NCBI GenBank assembly: GCA_015486775.1
Contig: WFRA01000254.1
Span: 1-8,681, forward strand
Direction of reading: 5' to 3'
DNA: 8,681 bases
Source of the DNA: Kiritimatiellales bacterium
GTDB taxonomy: Bacteria > Verrucomicrobiota > Kiritimatiellia > Kiritimatiellales > Pontiellaceae
Positions 1-5,389 of the stretch are shown in pieces; positions within the stretch are counted from its first letter, which is position 1; every line of letters begins with the position of its first letter. The position numbers were made by a program, and so were the translations under genes. Below the pieces are notes generated by a model. That model was not told the DNA's origin, made no database searches, and saw only the letters and a list, made by a program, of their open reading frames with translations.

Positions 1-46
1 CCCGCACACCGCGCAGCAGGTCAAGGAACTCGAATTCAACGGATAA
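1..46 (+). CDS. rplM: Ribosomal protein L13, C-terminal end (partial)
   Basis: The frame that begins at base 2 reads PHTAQQVKELEFNG and stops at TAA 44-46. The HxAQQPxxLE-like ending is typical of the C-terminus of 50S protein L13. rplM almost always lies directly upstream of rpsI, and rpsI starts only 15 bases later. Only about 14 residues are visible, so the call rests on this short tail and on gene order. Confidence 0.8.
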   Translation, partial: PHTAQQVKELEFNG

Positions 47-61
47 GCAGGGAAATCTACC

Positions 62-463
62 ATGGCTAAAAAAGATACTTTGGAAATGGCGGCAACCGGC
101 CGCAGAAAAACCTCGATCGCACGCGTCCGCATGGTCGAAGGCGACGGGACAATCACCGTCAACGGAGTGGAGGCAAACAGCTACTTCCAGACCGCGATGC
201 AACAGGAACTGCTCAAGAAGCCGTTCGAGGCCGCAGGCGTTGCCGGCAAGTACCGCGTGATCGCCACCGTCAAGGGCGGCGGGAAATCCGGGCAGTGCGG
301 CGCGGTGGTGCACGGGGTTGCCCGCGCACTGGCCAACTCCGACGAAGAGTTGCGCGATGTCCTGAAAAAAGCGGGATTCCTCACCCGCGATGCCCGCGTG
401 AAAGAGCGCAAGAAGCCGGGTCAGCCGGGTGCGCGCAAGCGGTTCCAGTTCTCCAAGCGTTAA
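62..463 (+). CDS. rpsI: Ribosomal protein S9
   Basis: This 133-aa protein is a component of the 30S subunit head; its C-terminal tail reaches the P-site tRNA. Family signatures are visible: GRRKTSIARV at residues 13-22, the GGGKSGQCGAVVHGVARAL block at 72-90, LTRDARVKERKKPG at 107-120, and the basic end RKRFQFSKR, whose final SKR is the invariant tRNA-contacting tail. The length matches the usual 128-135 aa. The ATG follows a purine-rich AGGGAAA (49-55). The gene sits 15 nt behind the L13 tail, as in the conserved rplM-rpsI operon, and is followed after 20 nt by an intrinsic terminator. It is therefore the last gene of the ribosomal unit, and the arginine genes form a separate unit. Nothing is odd about it. 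Confidence 0.97.
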   Translation: MAKKDTLEMAATGRRKTSIARVRMVEGDGTITVNGVEANSYFQTAMQQELLKKPFEAAGVAGKYRVIATVKGGGKSGQCGAVVHGVARALANSDEELRDVLKKAGFLTRDARVKERKKPGQPGARKRFQFSKR

Positions 464-483
464 TCGCTGGGCAACGCCGTTGC

Positions 484-514
484 AAAAGCCTCCCGAATTC
501 GGGGGGCTTTTTTT
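484..514 (+). terminator. Intrinsic terminator of rplM-rpsI
   Basis: AAAAGCCTCCCGAA (484-497) pairs with TTCGGGGGGCTTTT (498-511) as a nearly perfect stem with one G-U pair. The centre is the self-complementary GAATTC, and a run of seven T (508-514) follows. It lies 20 nt past the rpsI stop. It should end ribosomal-operon transcripts and separate them from argJ. Confidence 0.92.
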
Positions 515-515
515 G

Positions 516-544
516 TTTTCCATCTTCTGTAAAACCGTTCTAAT
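516..544 (+). promoter_or_regulatory. Weak sigma70-like promoter candidate for argJ
   Basis: TCTAAT (539-544) matches TATAAT at five of six positions. With a 17-nt spacer, the -35 position (516-521) holds TTTTCC, a poor match to TTGACA. The location between the rpsI terminator and argJ is right for a promoter, and the palindrome TTCCA-N5-TGGAA starts 6 nt past the -10, around the predicted start of transcription. The weak -35 keeps confidence low. Confidence 0.3.
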
Positions 545-549
545 TGTGC

Positions 550-564
550 TTCCATCCCTTGGAA
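550..564. repeat. TTCCA-N5-TGGAA palindrome, copy 1 (argJ leader)
   Basis: TTCCA (550-554), spacer TCCCT, TGGAA (560-564). It lies between the predicted -10 element and the argJ Shine-Dalgarno, 13 nt before the start codon. This is one of six exact copies in the window. Confidence 0.8.
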
Positions 565-577
565 AAAGGAGGGGATA

Positions 578-1762
578 ATGTATTCAGAAATACACATGCC
601 GAAAGGCTTTAAATGTGCGGGGATCTCCGCAGGGATCAAGGCCGATGGTAGCAAGGATATGGCACTGGTTTTTTCCGAACTTCCGGCCTCCGCCGCGGGA
701 GTGTTTACCACCAACCAGGTTTGCGCGGCGCCAGTGAAGGTTTGCCGCGAGCATCTCCGCCACGGGGTGGCGCGCGCGATCGTGATGAATTCCGGGATTG
801 CCAACGCCTGCACGGGGTCGGCAGGCATGGTGGCTGCAAAGGATATGGCGGCGGAGAGCGCCAAAATGATCGGATGCGAGCCGCAGGAGATTTTTATCTG
901 CTCCACGGGGCGGATTGGCCCGCAATTGCCGCTGAATAAAATTGTTCCAGGCATTGGAAAACTTTTCGACTCCGCCCTGGTGAGCCACGTACACGAAACC
1001 GCCGAGGCGATGATGACCACCGACACGCGCCCCAAGGTTTCTGTGGCCGAGCTGCAAATCGAAGGCAAGACCGTGAAGATTGTCGGCTTTGCCAAAGGCG
1101 CGGGAATGATTGAGCCGAACATGGCCACAATGCTTTCGTTTATCACCACCGATGCCGCCGTGGAACAGCACGCCTTTCAAGCGGCTCTGAAACGGGCGGT
1201 TGATCTGAGCTTTAACCGGATCTCCATCGATGGCGACCAAAGCACGAACGATACGGTGCTGGCGCTCGCCAACGGCGCGGCGGGCAACCAGCCGCTCGGC
1301 GAAACTTCCAAGGATTGGAAACCGTTTTTCCAAGCTCTGGAAAAAGTCTGCTTTGAGCTGGCGATGATGATTGTCCACGATGGCGAAGGGGCGGACAAAT
1401 TCGTGACGGTGAATGTTTCCAGCGCCCAGTCGGACGGGGAGGCCAATCTCGCCGCGCGGTCGGTGGCGAACTCCCTGCTGAACAAGACGGCCTGGGCGGG
1501 GGAATATCCCAACTGGGGGCGGATCATGGATTCGGTGGGCTACTCCAAGGCGAAGGTCGACGAAAATAAGATTTCGATCTGCTACGATGATGTGCTTGCG
1601 GTTGCCAACGGCATGCGGACGGAAGTTGAGCAGGAGGCGTTGATTAAGGTGGTGTCGCAGACCGATTTTGCTATAAACATCGACCTGCATCTCGGGGAGG
1701 GGACGGCTACGGTCTACACCTGCAACTGTACCGAGGAATATGTGCGGATTAATGTAACGTAG
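578..1762 (+). CDS. argJ: Bifunctional ornithine acetyltransferase / N-acetylglutamate synthase
   Basis: ArgJ moves the acetyl group from N2-acetylornithine to glutamate, giving ornithine and N-acetylglutamate. This is the cyclic arginine route, and bifunctional forms can also use acetyl-CoA. Visible marks are FTTNQVCAAPV (43-53), the STG oxyanion-hole region (109-111) and the self-cleavage site NMATML, where cleavage falls between A183 and T184 and T184 becomes the nucleophile of the beta chain. GDQSTNDT and AGEYPNWGRIMDSVGYS follow further on. The start is ATG 578 behind AGGAGGGG (568-574). At 394 aa it is slightly short. The family C-terminus normally reads like YVxINxxYxT, with the Asn and final Thr annotated as substrate-binding residues, but here it ends YVRINVT because a TAG falls where the Tyr codon is expected. 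Whether this ArgJ is fully active is therefore open. It is the first gene of the arginine unit, and a toxin-antitoxin cassette follows 50 nt downstream. Confidence 0.96.
   Translation: MYSEIHMPKGFKCAGISAGIKADGSKDMALVFSELPASAAGVFTTNQVCAAPVKVCREHLRHGVARAIVMNSGIANACTGSAGMVAAKDMAAESAKMIGCEPQEIFICSTGRIGPQLPLNKIVPGIGKLFDSALVSHVHETAEAMMTTDTRPKVSVAELQIEGKTVKIVGFAKGAGMIEPNMATMLSFITTDAAVEQHAFQAALKRAVDLSFNRISIDGDQSTNDTVLALANGAAGNQPLGETSKDWKPFFQALEKVCFELAMMIVHDGEGADKFVTVNVSSAQSDGEANLAARSVANSLLNKTAWAGEYPNWGRIMDSVGYSKAKVDENKISICYDDVLAVANGMRTEVEQEALIKVVSQTDFAINIDLHLGEGTATVYTCNCTEEYVRINVT
945..959. repeat. TTCCA-N5-TGGAA palindrome, copy 2 (inside argJ)
   Basis: TTCCA (945-949), spacer GGCAT, TGGAA (955-959). 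It starts at the second base of an argJ codon and encodes part of VPGIGK. Confidence 0.75.
1306..1320. repeat. TTCCA-N5-TGGAA palindrome, copy 3 (inside argJ)
   Basis: TTCCA (1306-1310), spacer AGGAT, TGGAA (1316-1320). It starts at the third base of an argJ codon and encodes SKDWK. Confidence 0.75.
1328..1342. repeat. TTCCA-N5-TGGAA palindrome, copy 4 (inside argJ)
   Basis: TTCCA (1328-1332), spacer AGCTC, TGGAA (1338-1342). It starts at the first base of an argJ codon and encodes FQALE. Its start is 22 bp from the start of copy 3, about two helical turns. Confidence 0.75.
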
Positions 1763-1795
1763 ACGAGTGCTTCCAGCCTCGTTGCGAATGCACGA

Positions 1796-1819
1796 AAAAC
1801 AGGAAATGATTGATGGAAA
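1796..1819 (+). repeat. Junction direct repeat, left copy
   Basis: This 24-nt stretch carries AAAACAGGAA, two variable bases, then GATTGATGGAAA. It matches 2475-2498 at 22 of 24 positions, differing only at AT versus GC in the middle. It spans the Shine-Dalgarno and start codon of the PIN gene; the right copy spans those of argB. The pair brackets the toxin-antitoxin cassette with a 679-nt period. Confidence 0.7.
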
Positions 1820-2286
1820 CCGTCTACATCGAAACCAGCGTGGTGAGCTATTTGACGGCTCGGCCAAGCCGGGATCTTGTGGTGGCCGCGCATCAGCAGA
1901 TCACGCGCGAGTGGTGGGACAATGTTTTGTTTAGGAAATTCGAAGCCCTTGTGTCGGAGGCCGTAATGAACGAAGCGGAACGGGGTGATTCGGGTGCCGC
2001 CCGGTTGCGGTTGTCTGCATTAAAAGGGATTAAGTGGCTGGAGTTGACCGATGAGGTCAAGGTGTTGGCCAAAATTTACCGAGACATTTTAAACCTCCCT
2101 GTTTCCGCCGAACTGGATGCGGTGCATTTGGCAGTTTCCGTTGTTCATGGCGTGGATTATTTGGTTTCGTGGAATTGTCGGCACATTGCGAGCGGACATG
2201 TTATAAAGCGGGTTCAGTTGGAAAATCTGAAGCTGGGATTGACGACTCCGGTTATTTGCACGCCGGAAGAGCTGTTGGAGGGGTAG
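1813..2286 (+). CDS. VapC-like PIN-domain toxin
   Basis: The 157-aa product looks like a PIN-domain ribonuclease of a type II toxin-antitoxin system. Such toxins cut RNA with a Mg2+ site made of acidic residues. The family variant with E in place of the first Asp is seen in METVYIETSV (E7). Other candidate metal ligands are E54 in VMNEAERGD, D102 in ELDAVHLA and D115 in VDYLVSWNCRH. The SWNCRHI block near the end of the PIN fold is typical of this subgroup. The length is normal, with no signal peptide or membrane segment. ATG 1813 is chosen over TTG 1810 because AGGAAA (1801-1806) is well spaced to it. The next gene, 2 nt downstream, encodes the likely antitoxin, so the order is toxin first. 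The base composition is visibly less G/C-rich than the flanking arg genes, which supports acquisition by transfer. RNase activity and target are inferred. Confidence 0.85.
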   Translation: METVYIETSVVSYLTARPSRDLVVAAHQQITREWWDNVLFRKFEALVSEAVMNEAERGDSGAARLRLSALKGIKWLELTDEVKVLAKIYRDILNLPVSAELDAVHLAVSVVHGVDYLVSWNCRHIASGHVIKRVQLENLKLGLTTPVICTPEELLEG

Positions 2287-2288
2287 GT

Positions 2289-2492
2289 ATGTGGGAAGAC
2301 CCTATTGTTGCCGAGGTCAGAAAAGCCAGGGAAGAGTTGTACAAGGAACATGGATGTTCCATGGATGCCCTTTTCGAACATTTCAAAAAGACCCAAGCCA
2401 AGCATGTATCGGGGAATGGTCGCTATGCTTGTGACGGTGTAGTCGGGAAGGTGGCAGAAGATTCCCCGGAATACAAAACAGGAAGCGATTGA
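2289..2492 (+). CDS. Small antitoxin-like partner of the PIN toxin
   Basis: This 67-aa protein starts MWEDPIVAEVRKAREELYKE. That beginning (MWxDPIVxEVRKxREE) is a recognisable start of short proteins paired with PIN toxins in many bacteria; they are presumed to bind and silence the toxin. The body is charged and helical up to about residue 37. The rest (38-67) is a less ordered tail ending VAEDSPEYKTGSD. It starts 2 nt after the toxin stop, so the pair is very likely translationally coupled. Its own TGA shares an A with the argB ATG (TGATG), tying argB translation to the cassette. Residues 55-64 match the end of the orphan protein at 4678-4902 at eight of ten positions. The role is inferred from context and the N-terminal resemblance. 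Confidence 0.68.
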   Translation: MWEDPIVAEVRKAREELYKEHGCSMDALFEHFKKTQAKHVSGNGRYACDGVVGKVAEDSPEYKTGSD

Positions 2493-2498
2493 TGGAAA
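2475..2498 (+). repeat. Junction direct repeat, right copy
   Basis: This is the right-hand partner of the 24-nt sequence at 1796-1819, with 22 of 24 identical. It covers the last codons of the antitoxin gene, the argB Shine-Dalgarno (AGGAA, 2480-2484) and the argB start codon. Recombination between the copies would delete 679 bp and leave argB behind argJ with an intact ribosome-binding site. Confidence 0.7.
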
Positions 2499-3364
2499 AA
2501 TTTATTGAGAAGGCATCGGTGCTGATCGAGGCGTTGCCCTATATCCAGCAGTTCCGCGGCGAGACCGTGGTGGTGAAGCTGGGCGGCAGTATTATGGAGA
2601 CGGAGGAGGGCTATCGCCGGATCATGCAGGATATTGCATTCATGGAGTGCGTCGGGTTGCGCCCCGTGGTGGTGCATGGCGGCGGCAAGGCGATCTCGCG
2701 GGCGATGAAGGCGGAGGGCATTGCCCCCAACTTTGTGCAGGGGCTGCGCGTGACCGACGAGGCGACGATCCGCGTGGTGGAGCAGGTGCTCAACCATGGG
2801 GTGAATCCGCATCTGGCCGGAATTATCCAGGCGTTTCACAGCAAGGCGCGCGGCATCCACGGCGAGGATATTATCCGGGTCGATAAAATGGAGGGCACCG
2901 ATCCCGAAACGGGCGAGACGCTCGACTGGGGCTATGTCGGGCAAGTGGTTCAAGTGGACGTGGAACCCGTCCGCGCCTATCTGCGTTCAGACATTGTCCC
3001 GGTGATCACCCCGCTGGGAAAGGGACCGGATGGCAAGCTATACAATATTAATGCCGACGATGCCGCCACGGCGATCGCCTGTGCGCTCAATGCCCGCAAG
3101 CTGGTTTTCCTGACGGACGTGCCCGGCCTATTGCTTGATCCGGAAGACAAGTCGACGCTCATTTCGTCGTTGCATCTGGACGAGGTGGACGAGTTGATCG
3201 AACGCGGCGTGATCTCTGGTGGGATGCTACCAAAAATCAACGGCATGGTGGGCGCGGTGAAATCGGGGATTCGGAAGGCGCACATCATCGACTCTTCGCT
3301 ACCGCACTCGCTCCTGCTGGAGCTGTTCACAACCGAAGGCGTGGGAACGGAGATTACGAAATAG
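2492..3364 (+). CDS. argB: Acetylglutamate kinase
   Basis: ArgB phosphorylates N-acetyl-L-glutamate with ATP, the second step of arginine synthesis in the cytoplasm. Motifs of the amino acid kinase fold are in order: KLGGS (29-33), HGGGK (62-66), GLRVTD (84-89), NINAD (185-189), LTDVPGLL (208-215) and SGGMLPK (242-248, catalytic-site Lys 248). The C-terminal FTTEGVGTEI is also typical. The 290-aa length and the extra N-terminal helix before the first strand (MEKFIEKASVLIEALPYIQQ) fit the hexameric, arginine-inhibited type, so feedback control by arginine is likely. ATG 2492 is preferred to TTG 2489: it overlaps the upstream TGA as TGATG and has AGGAA at the right distance. It is separated from argJ only by the toxin-antitoxin pair. 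No key residue appears to be missing. Confidence 0.97.
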   Translation: MEKFIEKASVLIEALPYIQQFRGETVVVKLGGSIMETEEGYRRIMQDIAFMECVGLRPVVVHGGGKAISRAMKAEGIAPNFVQGLRVTDEATIRVVEQVLNHGVNPHLAGIIQAFHSKARGIHGEDIIRVDKMEGTDPETGETLDWGYVGQVVQVDVEPVRAYLRSDIVPVITPLGKGPDGKLYNINADDAATAIACALNARKLVFLTDVPGLLLDPEDKSTLISSLHLDEVDELIERGVISGGMLPKINGMVGAVKSGIRKAHIIDSSLPHSLLLELFTTEGVGTEITK

Positions 3365-3377
3365 AAGAACAAAATTT

Positions 3378-3405
3378 GAAATCTGAAACGGGAAACTTGA
3401 AATGA
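3378..3405 (+). repeat. GAAA-N3 heptad repeat in the argB-argD spacer
   Basis: GAAATCT, GAAACGG, GAAACTT and GAAATGA follow one another without gaps (3378-3405), a 7-nt period with constant GAAA. The argD ATG lies inside the fourth unit. Similar A/G-rich heptad spacers are common between genes in PVC-group bacteria (recollection). No function is evident. Confidence 0.55.
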
Positions 3406-4643
3406 AAACTGGGGAAATTGCCAAATTACAAAAAGAGTATCTGATCCCAACCTATGCGCCAGAACTTGCGCTGGTGGAGGGTTCGGGCACCAGCGTGTGG
3501 GATGCGGACGGGAACGAATACCTGGATTTTATCTCGGGTATCGCCGTACTCAATATTGGCCACTGCCACCCAAAGATGGTGCGTGCGGTGCAGGATCAGG
3601 TGGGGACGCTGGTGCATGTTTCCAACCTTTATTACAACGAAAAGCAACCGCTTTTGGCCAAGGCATTGGCCGAACATTCCGGCCTGCCGGGCGCAAAATG
3701 TTTTTTTTGCAACTCGGGAGCGGAGGCCAACGAAGGGTTGATTAAGCTGGCGCGGCTCTGGGGTAGCGATAAGGGGAAATACGAAATCGTCACCATGCGG
3801 CAGTCGTTCCATGGCCGGACGCTCGCCACGCTGACCGCCACCGGGCAGGAAAAAGTGCAGACCGGATTCGCTCCGCTGCCGAGCGGGTTTGCCTACGCCA
3901 ACTTCAACGACCTCCGGTCGATCGAGGAGGCCATCACCCCCCATACCGCCGCCGTGCTCGTCGAGGCGCTGCAAGGCGAGGGCGGCGTGATTCCCGCCGA
4001 GCCGGAATTCCTTTCCAACCTTCGGAAGCTTTGCGACGAACGGGGCATCCTGCTGCTGTGCGACGAAGTGCAGGCAGGGATGGGTCGGACGGGAAGGTGG
4101 TTTGGATTTCAGAACTATGACGTGCTGCCCGATGCCTTCTCGCTGGCGAAAGGGCTTGGCAACGGCTTCCCCATCGGCGCGATCGTCGCGGGCGAATCGC
4201 TGGCGGATGTCTTCCAGCCCGGCCACCACGCCACCACCTTTGGCGGAACGCCGCTGGCCTGCGCCGCCGCGCTGGCCGTGATTGAGGTGATCGAAGAGGA
4301 GGAGCTGCTCGCCAATACCATGATGATGGGCGCCTACCTCGTGGAAGGGCTTTGCGAAATTGCCGCAAAACACAAAAAATGGATCTCCGAGGTGCGCGGC
4401 ATCGGGCTGTTACTGGGGCTGGTGCTGGATGTCCCCGCCCTGCCCTTACAGAAAAAATTACAGGAAAAAGGGATGCTCTCGCTGGCCACTGCGGGTAATA
4501 TCCTTCGTTTGCTACCTCCGCTGAACGTCTCGCAAAAAGAGATCGACCTGGCGCTTGGGCTCGTCGCCGAAGCCTGCGAAGAGCTGCACGAAGAGATGGC
4601 GGCACAGTCGCCCAATCCGTGCGAATGCGGCATGGGACAATGA
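3402..4643 (+). CDS. argD: Acetylornithine aminotransferase (class III, PLP-dependent)
   Basis: ArgD converts N-acetylglutamate 5-semialdehyde and glutamate to N2-acetylornithine and 2-oxoglutarate; many homologues also serve as succinyldiaminopimelate aminotransferase. Class III aminotransferase marks are clear: SGIAVLNIGHCHP (45-57), NSGAEANE (104-111) for the PLP phosphate, FHGRT (136-140), EALQGEGG (188-195), DEVQAGMGRTG (221-231, D221 contacts the pyridine N), the Schiff-base lysine K250 in SLAKGLGNGFPIGA, and TFGG (279-282). The 413-aa length is normal, with a short Cys-containing end CECGMGQ beyond the usual fold. The ATG at 3402 follows a weak GGGAAA and lies in heptad-repeat spacer. 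A later start is unlikely because the conserved N-terminal YxPTYAP-like segment begins at about residue 13. It follows argB by 37 nt in the same unit. Confidence 0.95.
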   Translation: MKTGEIAKLQKEYLIPTYAPELALVEGSGTSVWDADGNEYLDFISGIAVLNIGHCHPKMVRAVQDQVGTLVHVSNLYYNEKQPLLAKALAEHSGLPGAKCFFCNSGAEANEGLIKLARLWGSDKGKYEIVTMRQSFHGRTLATLTATGQEKVQTGFAPLPSGFAYANFNDLRSIEEAITPHTAAVLVEALQGEGGVIPAEPEFLSNLRKLCDERGILLLCDEVQAGMGRTGRWFGFQNYDVLPDAFSLAKGLGNGFPIGAIVAGESLADVFQPGHHATTFGGTPLACAAALAVIEVIEEEELLANTMMMGAYLVEGLCEIAAKHKKWISEVRGIGLLLGLVLDVPALPLQKKLQEKGMLSLATAGNILRLLPPLNVSQKEIDLALGLVAEACEELHEEMAAQSPNPCECGMGQ

Positions 4644-4663
4644 TAGGGTGGATAAAGCCCTAT
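4643..4663 (+). promoter_or_regulatory. Small hairpin between argD and the orphan antitoxin-like gene
   Basis: ATAGGG (4643-4648) pairs with CCCTAT (4658-4663) around a 9-nt loop. It begins at the last base of the argD stop codon and ends right before the GGAGGTGAT Shine-Dalgarno (4664-4672). There is no T run, so it is not a terminator. It could shape or protect the mRNA between the two genes. Confidence 0.35.
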
Positions 4664-4677
4664 GGAGGTGATTGATC

Positions 4678-4902
4678 ATGAACAAGAGATTTGATTGCGT
4701 GGAGATGAAAAATGAGATTCAACGAAAGCGCCAGAGCGAGTATGAAGGGTTGTCGTTGGAGGAACGAACGGATCTGATGCATGGACGAATCAATGGCGAC
4801 CCGATTCTTGGTTCGGCATATAGGAATTTACTTGAACGGGATGAATGCCGTCATTTGATGGTTGCGGAAGACACTCCTAAATATAAAACTCGGAATGGTT
4901 AG
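4678..4902 (+). CDS. Orphan antitoxin-like small protein
   Basis: This 74-aa protein has no recognised domain assignment I can defend. It starts MNKRFDCVEMKNEIQRKRQSEYEGLSLEER. FDCVEMK-N-x-I-Q followed by a helix and a short (L/M)SxEE segment resembles small proteins that lie next to PIN or other toxins and are presumed antitoxins. No toxin gene adjoins it: argD is upstream, and 86 nt of non-coding DNA and an SSB-like gene are downstream. Its end, MVAEDTPKYKTRNG, shares eight of ten residues (62-71) with the end of the antitoxin at 2289-2492, although the N-terminal parts are unrelated. GGAGGTGAT (4664-4672) is a nearly complete match to the anti-Shine-Dalgarno, with 5 nt to ATG 4678, and predicts strong translation. 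It could be a solitary antitoxin, the remnant of a lost pair, or a lineage-specific small protein. Confidence 0.6.
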   Translation: MNKRFDCVEMKNEIQRKRQSEYEGLSLEERTDLMHGRINGDPILGSAYRNLLERDECRHLMVAEDTPKYKTRNG

Positions 4903-4909
4903 GCTCGTA

Positions 4910-4926
4910 ATTTCCCACAAGGAAAT
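4910..4926 (+). other. Short inverted repeat upstream of the SSB-like gene
   Basis: ATTTCC (4910-4915) and GGAAAT (4921-4926) form a 6-bp stem around CACAA. No U tract follows. It resembles the TTCCA-N5-TGGAA palindromes, but its TTCC and GGAA cores are 5 nt apart instead of 7, so it is not counted as a copy. Otherwise the 86-nt gap 4903-4988 shows only an AT-rich stretch (TTTTAAT, 4937-4943) and the Shine-Dalgarno AAGGAGA (4974-4980). Confidence 0.3.
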
Positions 4927-4988
4927 GGGGTTGGGATTTTAATGAAAAAAACGGAGCTCAATGCTTCGTCTACAAGGAGAAATAGAAA

Positions 4989-5372
4989 ATGTCATATGAT
5001 CTAACAGGAAAGGTTAAGCTGGTGCAGGACGCGAAAACCATTAGCGACCGGTTTACCGTCCGCGAGTTCGTGGTAACGGTCGAGGATGGAAAATATCCGC
5101 AGGACATTGTCCTGCAATTTGTGAACGACAAGGTAAGCCTGCTGGACAGTGTCCAGGAGGGCCAGGAGGTGACGGTTTCGTTCGATATCCGCGGGCGCGA
5201 ATACAACGGCCGCTACTTCAACAACTTGAATGCGTGGAAACTTCAGGTGGGCGAAGGGGCCGCTCCAGCCGCCGCTCCAGCCAGTGCCCCAGCCGCTGGC
5301 GAAAAGCCGCCGGTCGCCGACAAGGATGTCCCGGCCGACTTCGACGAATACGAAGACGATATTCCGTTTTAG
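4989..5372 (+). CDS. SSB-like OB-fold protein (DUF3127 type) with acidic tip
   Basis: This 127-aa protein has three parts: an OB-fold-like core (1-87, MSYDLTGKVKLVQD to YFNNLNAWKLQ), an Ala/Pro linker (about 88-104), and an acidic tail ending DEYEDDIPF. The core matches the DUF3127 family, whose pattern is ELTGK-xx-I near the start, then REFVVTVEDGKYPQDI, GQEVTVSFDIRGREYNGRYFNNLNAW. The DDIPF end is nearly the same as the DDDIPF tip of bacterial SSB, which recruits repair and replication proteins. The layout thus mimics SSB, though the core is not the classical ssb sequence. Single-stranded DNA binding is inferred. AAGGAGA (4974-4980) sits 8 nt before the ATG. The 470-aa gene follows 17 nt downstream, so the two are probably co-transcribed. 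Why it lies between argD and argG is unclear. Confidence 0.8.
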   Translation: MSYDLTGKVKLVQDAKTISDRFTVREFVVTVEDGKYPQDIVLQFVNDKVSLLDSVQEGQEVTVSFDIRGREYNGRYFNNLNAWKLQVGEGAAPAAAPASAPAAGEKPPVADKDVPADFDEYEDDIPF

Positions 5373-5389
5373 CGGATCGGGGAGCCCCC

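Noticed and set aside
465..577. Search for an ARG box, T-box or riboswitch upstream of argJ
   Set aside because: The leader is only about 60 nt after the terminator. I see no AT-rich tandem 18-bp ArgR-like sites and no T-box or riboswitch core. Only the TTCCA-N5-TGGAA palindrome stands out.
584..1867. A 427-codon open frame on the minus strand opposite argJ
   Set aside because: It lies fully opposite argJ, is rich in Arg, His and Gly as expected from antisense of GC-rich coding DNA, and has no recognisable motif. argJ is unmistakable in the forward frame.
2345..2367. GGAACAT-GG-ATGTTCC inverted repeat and the direct repeat CATGGATG inside the antitoxin gene
   Set aside because: It is a possible operator, but it lies within coding sequence, has no second copy near the cassette promoter, and arises from the codons of EHGCSMDA. 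The evidence is too thin.
4942..5004. A 20-codon ORF (MKKTELNASSTRRNRKCHMI) overlapping the start of the SSB-like gene, as a possible leader peptide
   Set aside because: It has no ribosome-binding site at the right distance, no run of a regulatory amino acid, and no attenuator stem with a U tract after it.
5234..5389. N-terminal extension of the 470-aa gene upstream of ATG 5390
   Set aside because: It overlaps the DUF3127 gene in another frame and is Arg/Ser-rich low-complexity sequence. ATG 5390 has a Shine-Dalgarno just before it and follows the upstream stop by 17 nt.
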